64,000 bases of DNA from Sycon ciliatum (taxonomy: Eukaryota; Porifera; Calcarea; Leucosolenida; Sycettidae). The position numbers were made by a program, and so were the translations under genes. This document shows positions 24,180-36,000 of this stretch, in pieces. The stretch is from contig NC_088644.1 of NCBI RefSeq assembly GCF_964019385.1, positions 38,041,894 through 38,105,893 of the forward strand, given 5' to 3'. Under the pieces are notes generated by a model. That model ran no database searches. It was not told the origin of the DNA and saw nothing but the letters and a program-made list of their open reading frames with translations. How positions within the stretch are numbered: position 1 is the stretch's first letter; every line of letters begins with the position of its first letter.

Positions 24180-26330
24180 AAGTGGTCAATAACATCGGTT
24201 CGACACCAGCTGCTCGATTGTAGGTAACGAGTTGCAGGGGCGTAGATTCAGTCCACTGTCTGCTGGACTCGATTTTCTGAAAGTTGAGAGGCGTTGGTGT
24301 TGAGGCGATTACATGTCACGTAGCGTGGTGTGAACGATTTTATAATGGAACTGAGGATTGAAATTATTCGTACGTTTTAGTGAAGATTTTGAGGGAGTGA
24401 TTGAAATAATTATTCGAACTACAGGAGAACAACAGTAGGACTGATGATTTCATGTAGACCTACAACAGGCTACATGTACACGTAGTTAGCTTGAGGAGGA
24501 TGTCAACGCGGAGACACGATATGGTTACACTCTGGAAATCGGAGACAGATGTCGACTCTTTTTCTTGCGCTCCCAACAAGCTTGAAAGGTGATCACGGTA
24601 TTCTTCTCTTGTTCAACTACAGTGTACTCCAACGTGGTAACCCTGGGTCTAATTCGAGAACCAATGTCGGTATATAGCCGGTATGAATAATCGAGGTCAC
24701 GTCGAAGCACGAAAAGGAGAAGAAGCGGAAATACAAGGAGCGTGTACGGAATGTGGCGAGTTGTTCGTTTGTACCGGCAGTACTCTCCGCATGCGGAGGT
24801 TTCAGCCGTGCCGCCTCTTCTTTATATAAACGTATTGCGAGTTTGCAATCTGAGAAGCATAATGAGCCATACTCACTGGTCATGTCATTCATCCGCTGCC
24901 GAATTTCGTTTGCATTGCTGAGATCTTGCATTTTGTGTTTGCGTGGCTCGCGCAATCGGCATGGCCACCCCAGTGTGGGTTCGAATGATCAGTACGCCAC
25001 ACTAGCAGTGGCGGAAACGCATAATAATTGAATAGATATTTTGCATGGTGCTCATTTTCCGTGTTAGTTGTACAGTTGTCTTTGATTTGCTTTTTCTCAT
25101 TGTTACCCAAATAGATACTGTAGTATTGTATTTGTAGGTCACGTCGATTTTTCTGTGACTTTCTGTTTAGTGTCGGTGTGCTCGGCTAGGTCCTAATGAT
25201 AGTACATGTACATGTACACAATCACCACTGTGACCAGTGACAAAAAAGAAGATAAAACAGCGAAGCTGAATGGCGGTTAAAGAACTAATTCTGAAACGGC
25301 TTCACAAATGCACGCCTTCACTGAACACCACAGTACAGTACACTTTAAAGGTTGATGAATGCAGTCACGTGTACAGCACCTAGAGGATGGTTTATGGAAT
25401 GGGATGACGAAGTGTCTGCTATTCTTTTCATGGCTTTATCAACATAGTCATAGGTCACAAGCAACACTGAAAGCAACACAAATCCCTGGACATTTCTGTG
25501 CCTGCACACGACTCACACCTGAGACAACTCTGATGCGGGTAGGGTGATGAAAAGCAATTCAGACGCCGTGACAATGGAATGCCTCTTTATCTTGGGCTGG
25601 AAGAGCTCAACACCATGCATCACACATCACGCCAATTCTCAGAGTGCCCATTGTCAACGGCTCTACTCCAGAAGTACAATCATGTACGTAGAACAACAAT
25701 GCAAACCTGCAGGCGGTAGTACCGGTAGTATTGACTAGAAGCATGCCACGACATCCTTTTGTCACACAATCACTCACACTATCACCTAATTTGATTAAAT
25801 CTTTGAAGAAAAAGTCACAACTCCAAAACAAGAGAGGTGATGGCATTAAAAATGACTTTCCTTGTCTCGATAATCACTTCGAACTTCGGGCGCAGGACTG
25901 GCACACCAGCTGGGTCCAATACAGTCGAAGTCGGTAAGAGATTCTCGGACCGATGCAGTGTCACATGTTTACAAGACTCGATGAGTCTGTCGAATGTTTT
26001 CGACTGGAGAAAGTAGAGGAAGTGCAGTAGTGATGAGAGATGGCTTGAGGGTGCGAGCAGCTATTTCACTCCGGGCGAGCGATGACTAAGTAGTGGCTAT
26101 AAACTGCTGCCTGTACTTAGCAGAGTTCTTTTGTGTTGCCTCACACTAGCCCAGTGTAGTGGTGAGTTCACGCGCCAACATCATCAACATGGAAACAATG
26201 GACTGGCACGAGGAGAAGGAAAACACTGCGAGGGGGCAGTGCCACTGGGTCGATGAACTACTTCTCTAAGTGAGAATTCACTGCTCGAATAACTAACTGT
26301 TACTTCGATATTTCAGCGCTGGAGTAGATT
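24180..26330. other. Gene-poor stretch; one unconvincing minus-strand ORF
   Basis: A 112-codon frame on the minus strand (24955-24617) has protein-like composition only in its first half and no recognised family. Otherwise nothing is supported. Confidence 0.35.
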
Positions 26331-26338
26331 TACTACTA

Positions 26339-26478
26339 CAGTGCTGGCAAATGAAATCCGACCCCTGAGCGGTGCGTTCACGTTCTAGCGGTCTCTGTTT
26401 CGCAGTTTTACCATCCCGTGTTGGGTCTTTGCGATGTGGGCGCACCGCTCAGGGGTCGGATTTCAGGTGCCAGCACTG
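26339..26478. mobile_element. TA-flanked MITE, CAGTGCTGGC family, copy 1
   Basis: 140 bp. The left end is CAGTGCTGGCAAATGAAATC; the right end, inverted, is CAGTGCTGGCACCTGAAATC. Both are followed by CGACCCCTGAGCGGTGCG. TA lies on both sides. Copy 2 is at 28915-29013. Confidence 0.85.
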
Positions 26479-26479
26479 T

Positions 26480-27798
26480 ACTAGCAGTATCCTACTAGTA
26501 TGGCGATGCATGGCGGATGTTGCGGCAGACGACAGCCATGGAATACATGTACGGACAATACGATGTGTTGTTTCATAGTCCAAATGCCGCCGAGTCCCGG
26601 ACCATTCAATGTGAATGGCTGTGAGGTAGTGTGTGTACATCGTCGGTCCAACCTGTAGGGACACAGGTCCGCCACCATGCTGCCTGTCCGCAAGCCATTC
26701 CACCGTCCCACGGGTTCGCGTGCGCTTGGCTTTAGGCGCGGACTGGAAAGAGCAAAGTATGGCTCACAAGTCCTTTGCCCCCGACACAATGCTCAATACA
26801 ATACTCAATAGCTCAGCATTTGAGTGCACTGTCGCAAATCCGTGTCTGCTGAGGGATTGATGAGCGAGCTCGTTCCTGTAGAATAATGCCGAGAGGGAAA
26901 AGCCCTGGAGCATACAGGGACGGGGAATCTATAGCGACACGACATCGAACAACAAGTCATTGGAGTGATAAGACCTGCACCTGACCAGCATCTAGGCCAG
27001 GCAGGCATTCTAGTGTAGGTGTATACGTTATACGTAACACGTCAGTTTCTACATGTGTAGTAGTAGTTCTGCGTTTTTCATCATTCCATCTGGAGTGAAT
27101 ACCTACACGCATTATACCTGCCAACTGCATGTGCCCTACTGTCTGTGGCTAGTCGAAATGCCATCACCACATCGCGCCACAGAGTCAGTTGACACTCCGG
27201 CCTGGATTATGCAGCTCCGCCTTCACACTTCTTCACTCGCTCCAGACACCAGTAATCGCGCTCCCCTGCCGTCCTGCAGGGCTTGGGTTCAGCTCCTGCA
27301 CCCTTATCCCAGCTACTGCGCATAGCTGTTAGGGTATCGCGCCACAAGAAACATGGTTTCAGCTCATCAACTGCTATCCGCGGAACGGGATTTACTCGTC
27401 TTTTCGTTTCTGCGTTGCCCCACCGTACCGGTCCGGAGCGAAACGATATCCGCTTTGCGCAAACCTACTTTTCGAGTGTGACGATCAAGCACATAAATAG
27501 CTGTGGAGAACTGAGGAAATCATCAGTGTTCCTGGTCTCGCCAGCGACTTTCAATCTTCCAATCTTCCAATCAAGCTAGTCTACTTGGTTGACGCGGAAC
27601 ACTTTGGTGCACTAGAAACTGTCTGACGTTCTCCATCAGTTGAGAAGGAGAAGATAAGTTTTAGTCTTGTACGTGGTACGCTACATTGCACGCACCACTG
27701 TTCTCAGACAAAAAGACAGCGAGAGAGAGAGCGAACACAAGAGGACCTCACACCTTTTCACACCTTTGCGTATTTCGTCTCAGTGGTCGTCCCTCATC
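26480..27798. other. Upstream region of the TGF-beta ligand gene
   Basis: No gene recognised. The segment just before 27799 is the presumed 5' UTR and promoter; an in-frame ATG at 27667 would only add a non-signal leader. Confidence 0.4.
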
Positions 27799-28735
27799 AT
27801 GTCCACTCTTCGTCTTCTGCCCATCGCGGTGCTTCTCTTCGCTCTGTTCGGCCACGGCACTTCCCGCACTCTCGAAGGACTCTTGCAGTTCGCACAGCGC
27901 AGCAACCAGCCAGCCGAATCTACCGGTACGACAGTCGAGAAGAGCAGGGCAAAGTTCAACTTCGCCGTCGAGGACAATGGTGCGCGCGAGAACCACGCCA
28001 ACCAACGAGAACCGAAATCGGCGGAGCAGATACACATGGAGTTCCTCTATCGTCATCTGGCTTCGCGGCGTCGCAACGGGCCAACAATCTCCAGCCGATG
28101 CCTGTCATCCTCCTACCGAAGTCGACCACTATCCGTTTTCTACGAAGAAGGTAAGGAAAATACGGTCTTTTGACAATGTTAGGCATTTCTGCGTTCAACA
28201 AAGCTTTGCGTTTTTAGGAGGAGCTACTGGTACTAGTACCTGGGTGTATTGATACAGGTACGGTTATGCAGGGTCGTTATGCCGGGTCGTTATGCCGGTA
28301 AACGTAATGGGTAATTGCAGATACATGTACCGGTACATCTTTGTGGCCGACCAAGTCATGAAGTAACTAGTTAAAAAATATTTATGTAATACATGTCCTA
28401 TGAAAAGTAGACAAGTATTATGATTATGAAATAGTACATGTAACAGCAATGGTATGCGTGATGCGTCAATGGAATGCGTTGGCTCTCTCCTGTGTAGTGG
28501 GTACATGTGCCAACCAGGTCTCAGTATCATAATATGTTACAGACATCCATGTAACGTATATCATGCATAATATGTTTGTACTATGTAATGTGTAATATGG
28601 ATGCTTAGCACAATCTTGATGAAGGGCATGAAAACGTGTTCAAACATATCGGACAAAAGCGGATATGCAATGGCTTTTTGATCCGCAGACCACCCATTTC
28701 GTCCTGAACAGCATTCACGTTTGACACGTGCACAT

Positions 28736-28816
<81 letters not shown>

Positions 28817-30806
28817 GGCGCACATACACATCGTGACCAAACTGCACATGCCACCCACCCTGTGATCTGATGCATAGTGCAAGGGAAGAACAGGACTGTG
28901 TGTGGGCACATATACAGTGCTGGCAACTGAAATCCGACCCCCTAGCGTCTCGTACGAATCGCTAACGCGGCTAGCGCACCGCTAGGGGGGTCGGATTTCA
29001 GTTGCCAGCACTGTACTTCAAAAATCTACAGGACCTCCTGCTAGGTACTACTAGGTATGATAAGAGTCTACTAGACATGCCAGCTCTACTAGACACGCTC
29101 ATGTTGTGACTAGTGTTATTGCGAAATGAAGAGTACATCATTAGGCTGTGTTGAATGCCCCCGCCCCTCCCCTTGACTTCCTGGAGCATATCCTGCTCGT
29201 GCGGCAGGTATACACATGCTGTTATGTGGTGAGAATGAGATGTCAGCGGGGTTGTAGATTGTCAGAGGGAATGCAATAGCAGTAGGAGAGGATTGACAGT
29301 ATCACTTTGTGTACAGGAACGTGCAAATATGTATGCGTACATGCACAAGCACATTAGGCAAGTGCCTTTAGATGTTATCTGTACGTGCTTAAGGTTTTCG
29401 CAGCCACCTACAAAAATGATATCTAGGGCACTTTACTAAATCACGTGAGATAGGAGACAGTGCAGCCACAGTGCAATTTCACTCATGCACTCCTGACAGA
29501 CGAGCATGGCAGAAGGCACTTCACCCACCGCCAAATAACCCTCTTTGAAGATGCTGAGATCACACCCAGCTGGACATGTCAAGTCCCTGTCCAAACATTC
29601 TCCGTCACTGCTGATCACGTGCCCTGCTTGTCACGGTCATGTTGTAACACGAACATCCTGGAATGTCTTCAATTATCGAATACCTTTGTGGTCCTCCTGG
29701 TAGACTTCTCCCTTTTCCATGCAGATCTGCATTGCATTAAACTCGTGTAGGTTCCTCTCAATGATGAACAGGCCGAAAGCCACTGCTCATCCTCCTGACT
29801 ATAATGTATGTCCCTCGCCATTTTATTGTCACCTGCAGGATCCCTGTGTACATCATTCAGTTGGCTACTGCCGGAGAATGATGAAGCAACGACGTGCTTT
29901 GCCGAGATGTGGTTCACGCCGGACCACTTCACCAGTCTGATGGCGGAGGGATCACGGCATGACGTCCTGGATCACGTAGCGTCACTGCAGATAGTGGCAG
30001 GAGACTTCAAGACAACCGTAGCTAGCCTCGGCAAAGTCTGGTCTGCCATTCCGTCATCACAGTGGATTGTTGTGGAAGTTAGTCAGGAAATCCGCGCTAG
30101 AGCCAGGGCCTCGTCCAAGACAGCTTCAGAACCTGTTGTGAAGGTGTGCATAGCAGAGAACAGTACGGTCAATAGTGATCGGCCAAGTCAGGTCCTCAGC
30201 GTCGCTCTGAAGCCAATTGGTCAGCACCAGCATCATGAGCGTCGTACGCAAACAATCGGCAACATGATCAGCCGCAGTCCATTCTCCGTGACCGGTGTGC
30301 GCAAGGCTGCACCTCTCTCCATCGCTCAGTTCATTCGCAATCACTCCTCCCGGCCACTGCGCCGATCTCGCCTGCAATCACGCGGTGCACCATCCACCCA
30401 TGGTCGGCGTCGCAGAGAAGAAGTCGTCCCGACCCCGTCAGACATTCCCCTCCATGTGGAGATTGAAGAGGGTGCCATGGCTATCCCAGAAGAAGAGCTC
30501 TGCCGACGGCAATCACTTCTTATTCACCTTCCTGACTACATTGACGACGTGGAGGTGCTCCGTCCAAAGAACTTGGACATCTATGATTGTATAGGGGAAT
30601 GTGACTTCGGTATGCCAGCAACGCAGCATGCTTCCTTCATGGATCTAGTCCGCGATGGCGTATCAGACCAGCGTCTCAGCCACAGCTGCTGCATCCCTGC
30701 AAAGTTCCAGAGCAACGAATTCTTCATCCTGGTGCGCGATGACCTCAATATCACCAATGTGGTCAACCTGATAAACCCTGTTGTGACGGAATGCGGATGC
30801 TCCTGA
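27799..30806 (+). CDS. TGF-beta superfamily ligand, two exons
   Basis: Secreted growth factor precursor that would act through type I/II receptor kinases and Smads. Exons 27799-28150 and 29839-30806; donor GAAG|GTAAGG, acceptor CTGCAG, phases agree, 439 residues to TGA. I chose the ATG at 27799 because a hydrophobic signal peptide (LLPIAVLLFALFG) begins there. The prodomain covers roughly residues 24-306. A furin-type RRRR lies at 307-310. The mature part has the cystine-knot pattern: C339, CIGEC (368-372), CC (401-402) and CGC (436-438). That is seven cysteines, including the one that usually links dimers. The usual WxxW region after the first cysteine is missing, so it cannot be placed in the BMP, activin or TGF-beta groups by eye. 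Its 3' end faces the ETS gene 2.2 kb away. Confidence 0.9.
28736..28813. repeat. (CA)n microsatellite in TGF-beta ligand intron
   Basis: About 77 bp of pure CA. Confidence 0.97.
28915..29013. mobile_element. TA-flanked MITE, CAGTGCTGGC family, copy 2
   Basis: 99 bp in the ligand intron, both ends CAGTGCTGGCAACTGAAATC in inverted orientation, TA on both sides. The core is shorter than in copy 1 and itself nearly palindromic (CTAGCG...CGCTAG). Confidence 0.87.
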
Positions 30807-31401
30807 GCTAATTCGACCAGTGTGTCACGGATTTGAACTTGGGTATTGACTTTCACACCAGGAAAGGAATCATACCCAAAACATCTCGCGGCCACTAATG
30901 CCATGGTATCTATGAGCTATCACTCACTGGTGACCTGACCTAAGTCATAGTCCAGCACATGCATGCAATTCCTCTGCCATATTTATAAGACTCTGACCAC
31001 CACAGCTAAGCAACAAGGCCATTTCACCTGCTAGTTTGGTTAAAATCTTAACACTTGAAACTTGAGATAATTGCTTGAGATCTTTTGCACTCCTTCCAAT
31101 ACTAAAACGAGTCTCACGTAAACCATGAATTTTTCCCCAATACTATACTCAATTTTCACCTTCTGCCCCCCCCCCCCCCCATTAGCTCTCTTCTATGATT
31201 GTTATTGAAGTACAAGTTACAAGGACGGTAGCCATTTGCTTGCCTTACCTGTCTCCTCACCCTGCGACTTTGCTCTATGAATTCATAACTACGGCAATAA
31301 TAACATCATGATCGTTCACCTGATCGCATAGTTTTTGAATACTGATCAACCTGAAGCATGTGGGCTCCAAAGGGCTAACTGGAAATGCCCTTATTTCAGA
31401 G

Positions 31402-31461
<60 letters not shown>

Positions 31462-32518
31462 TCTGGAGCTCAGTGATTGTAGTACGTCAAGGGGACTGTC
31501 AAGAGGTGTCCCCAATTTCGAGCTTCAGTGTCCGTTCCTCTTAGAACTTAAGATTCCTGTTTGAACACGGGCCACTGTACTTGTATCAGATCGAAGTTCC
31601 AGTATGGTGAATTTCCGCAGTCACTTTCACTGAAAGTAGCCCAGTATCAACACATCTCCGAGTATAGCTTTAAATGGGCAGGGACAGGAATTCCACTTGG
31701 CTTCTGCTGTATCGTGCCGATAGCAAATTCCACACGGCTAGAGCAGCACAGAACTTAGTACACCATTTAGAGGAGAATTCATTACCTTCCTGATTCTTTG
31801 GCCAGCTTGTACTGAAGTCACAACATATTTTCCCAGAACTGGTACCGGGTACATGCTAAAACTGAGCTTGAGAAATACAATGTGGTCTGAGCTCGAGAAA
31901 TACAATGTGGTCATCATGTTACTCAGTGGTGGATATCAGTACTACAAAAAACACTTGTAATACTTAAGAATTATAAGAATTCCGCAAAAAAAACCTGTAA
32001 AATCACTTTATGCACCAGTTGTGCAGTGGATGTTTTGCAGGCGTCGCCAGCACCATGATCACATAAAGCCGGTGAACATGTGGTAGACATAATTATGGTG
32101 GATACTGAATAGGGCAAATCAAACGACGGCAGAGAATACAGATAATACAAGTCCAATATTGCAATAACCATCATTTAGCACTTTCAAATTCAATTTGACA
32201 AGAATACTCATTTACCGTCTTGTTTAGGAAAGACACTCTATAACTTGAAATCTGATCATGAACTAAATTCTCCTCAGAACAGTATTATGAATAGCACTGA
32301 CTGAGAAGCACATCAGTAATGGTTTAGAATGGCAGTATCATCCAAAGTAACATAATAATCTGAGGCTCTGATATCGTGAAAATTGGGAGAATACTAGAGA
32401 CTCCGAGAAATTGTATTGTGCAATATCCAGTACCGTTTTTTAGAAGTAGTACTTTTGGCATTAGGATGAATCTAACAATTACGGTGAGATAAATACCATT
32501 ATGAACGAAACAATGGTT
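30807..32518. other. Convergent intergenic region, ligand 3' UTR side
   Basis: Holds the presumed ligand 3' UTR, a 14-base C tract at about 31168, and a (CA)n tract at 31402-31458. No gene recognised. Confidence 0.5.
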
Positions 32519-32900
32519 TGTATGTGTGTGTGTGTGTGTGTATGTGTGTGTGTGTGTGACCGTGCGAAACGGATGTCACGTGCAGCCAGGAACAACTGCC
32601 GTCATGAATGCGAGCATTGCGAAAGACGGTTCTCAAGGCCACAGGACTTGCAACGCCATGCCAAATATTGTTGACTTTGCGATTTCTCTCCCTTTTCTTC
32701 TCTCTTCTTGTCGTTGTCTCCCGCTTCTGGGAGCGGCGTGGCCCGATAGGGTAGCTGTACATAGTAGTAGTAGTAGTAGTGTGCGTGTGTGTGTGTGTGT
32801 GTGTGCACGCGCGCGCGCTTGCATATGTGCATTCGCACATGTGTGTGTGTGTGTGTGTTTTTGTTTGGGTGCATGTGTGCTTGTGTGCATGTGCATGAAA
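32519..32900 (+). mobile_element. LINE ORF2 C-terminal zinc-finger fragment between TG repeats
   Basis: After a (TG)n tract, 32563-32676 translates to a short CCHC finger (ECEHCERRF, then DLQRHAKYC) followed by TGA. This ending is typical of some LINE ORF2 proteins; a related DLKRHLKYC occurs at about 44690. (TAG)n and TG-rich repeats follow to about 32870. Confidence 0.5.
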
Positions 32901-33017
32901 GCAAAATCCAAATACCTGCTCATACTTAGGATAAAGAACTGCCCTGACACTACATTCCGGTATATGATGAGACACTATCCATATCAACGATAGAGCCTGC
33001 CGTTGATTGCGATAAGC

Positions 33018-36000
33018 CTAATGCGACACAGGACTTTCAGTCTTTGGCAATGGATCCGTTTTCGGTGGCTCGCCAATGATGTTGACCATATCCAAGGCTG
33101 TGCCCGGACCAAGACAGGGTGGTGAGGGAACTGCAGCTGGTTCCAGTGGGATATGAGAACTAGCATCATCGTCGTCATTGTCTTCGTCATTGGAGTCAGG
33201 GTCCGTTTGAGTACCAGTCTCAGTAGGTGGCGGTACACCAGTTGGCAGCATGGTTGGCGAGTGCTCACCGCCACCCAGGGGAACACCTGAGAGTGGAGTG
33301 GTTGCTGGCAGGGCAGAGGATTGCTGCTCAAGACTGGGAATACGCAGGAAGCGGTACACGTAGCGCTTGTTCCTGACCTTCCTCAGCACGTTCTGTCGGT
33401 AGTAGTAGCGCATTGCTCTGGACATCTTGTCGTAGGTCATGTTTGAGCGGCGCTTGACCCTGCCCCACAGTGCTGCCACCTCCTCAGGCTGCCGCAGTTG
33501 AAACTCAAGGTCACGACGACGCGTCCAGGTAATGACAGGGGCATATCGGCTGTCCTCCAGTAGTCGCAGCAGAAACAACCACAGGTACCTGCTGCGCAGT
33601 GGCGAGCCCGGCAACTGGCCCAGGAAGATGTGCTGATCACTAGGTGCATCGTTGCTGCAGACGAATGCCTGTGATACTTGTGCGTTCGCCGTCATTGGTG
33701 GAGAGTAGCGCCCGGTTAGCGGCAGATTCATTGGCTGATGAGGCATAACCGGGCTGTGAAAGTTAGTTGGACTTGGCTGCATGGTCATAGGTCGTGCAGG
33801 AAATCCCCCGGTCGGTGCTGGCATGCCATAGATATGCTGCTGTCCGGTGGCAGTGTAGTCCGGTCCGGCCGTCAGCATGCCACCCAGCGCGGGCGAGTGC
33901 TCCGGGCGGCCACTCTCGTAGCCTAGTGGACTTGTTATGGTTGGTGGCGGGCGGTAGAGCGTAGGCCTTACCCCAGGACTGCTGGTAGGTCCTGTGGGTA
34001 ACACAGCAGATGATGGCATACATACAAACATGTTGTAAAGCAAACTCACGCACATCAACCATCAAACACTACACCATAACTGCGCTCTCCCTTTATCTAA
34101 ACTCACGCACATATAAATACATATAACAGGCAATTACAAGTAGTAATGATGTGGGATATGACCTGACTAATGCCGGGATATTGCATGGAAACTTGAAAGT
34201 CTGAAGACTTCATGGAGATTTCAGTGTGTTGTGTTAGGCTTACCATTAGATCTAGAAGATGCTTGCAGTGAATGGTAGGACATATGGGGATCCTCAGTGC
34301 GCCCAACAGGCATGATAGCCGCCATGCCCGCCATGGTTGCCATGGTCGCCATGCTACCTAGTGCAGGCTGATGGTATGGAAGTGTTGCTGCTGGTAGCTG
34401 CTGCTGATGCTGGGTTTGCTGCTGGTGCTGTGGCTGTGTTTGCGGCTGCTGCGCAAGTGCCTGATATCGTGACTTTTCCGGCATCCACGGGGAGGACACT
34501 GGTTGGCTGCTTGCCAGGCCGTGGCCACTGTGGGCGTGCTGGGCAGACAGACTCTGGTATGCTGTCTCTATACTGGTACAGCGATCACTGGGAGACGCTG
34601 CATCGCTGGGTGATATCTTGGCCATCGGTGGATTGTTGTTGCTACTGCTGCCGGCTGGGATTCTGGGTGTTGGTGATGAGGAAATGAATGGTTGGTGTAT
34701 AACATGGCCGCTGGGCAGATTGGCGGGCTGCTTGCTGCTTGTTGTGCCTACCTCGGACTCAGAGCTTCCCGGGGTGTGTAGCTGCCCTGCTGTGATGTGC
34801 TGTGACGCGGCTGGCGCGCCAGACGTTGGGATCTGAGACGGGCGCTCAGTGCTGGCCACTGCGGGAATGCACTGCGATGGCCCGGAGTTGCTCAGAAACT
34901 GAGCAGGTACACTGGCAAAGGGGCCGTTCAGCTGCACCAAATGGATATTGGAGCCGGCAGCAGCAGCAGCGGCAGCAGCTGTAGCGCCAGCATTGGAATC
35001 GGCCGGCTGCCAGGCCTGGCTGGGAGCCATGCAAGCCGCGTTTGGATTCCAAACGCACAGCGACTGGTACTGCTGAGGGTTTGTTGACATCTTTCCTAGC
35101 AGACTGGTGTTGCTGATGGCCGCGGGGTTTTGTTCTAAGCTTACACTAGACGAGGCAACAGTGCTACAATAGGCGGTCTTCAGTGCTGAAGTACCTGCTG
35201 TGCTTCGACAGACGTCCAGTTGGCTGTTCCCAAACTCAGCAATTGGAATATCTGCATGATGAAGTGTGGAGTACACAACCATAGGGAGACATATCCAGTT
35301 GATGGTTAGAACAGAGCACAGTAGAATAACTAGGGTAAATTGTGTCCAACTCTCCCCAACTAATGACCTACATGTACAATACATGTGGTGGTAAGCTCTT
35401 TGCAGTGCATGATCATCACCAAGGAAAGGTATACTTTGAGTCGTGGATATAACACGTTCAGCAATGCTTTGTTGATGACTAGACTTCACTGCAATTGGTT
35501 CAGCCAGCCTCTCTGAGCTCTACTGATGAGACCTAGTGAGAAGGCCACAATAGCTGTGGCGCAGATTGAGTGGTTTTCAGTCTGTGCATTTGTTGGGCAT
35601 GTGCTCCAATGATTTCTCCGCTTGTTGGGAAGGAAAACTAGGTAAAAGAGGTCCTGGCTGTATTGAGATGATGCTACCAGGGTCGCATCAAGAAACCTCT
35701 TGCAGCTGATGTCATCAATGCGCCGAAACATTGTTGAGTGTTTCTATCTCAGCTATCTTCTACTTCGATGAAACTGCTGGAAGCCTCAAAACCTGTCTGA
35801 ACAAATTTTTTAAGCATTTAATAATAAACACAGCTCGCATCTTCCCTGAACCTGTTAGACAGGAGCAGAGTCGACGCATCTGTCAACAGTGTCAAGCCAA
35901 GTTAGTCTATCTCCTGCAGCTTGGAGAGCACTCTCCACGGAGAGATCCGCTGCCTTCAGGTCGTGCCGAATCGTATCTATCCACCGCAATGGCGGACGAC

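Noticed and set aside
24617..24955. 112-codon minus-strand ORF
   Set aside because: Its first half looks protein-like but I see no family motif, and the second half looks random. Kept only as a note.
24960..24990. Second B-box-like site (GGGTTCGAATGATC)
   Set aside because: Only a partial match and no A box at tRNA spacing.
27686..28252. 188-codon frame overlapping TGF-beta exon 1
   Set aside because: The alternative frame lacks a signal peptide and does not join exon 2 in phase.
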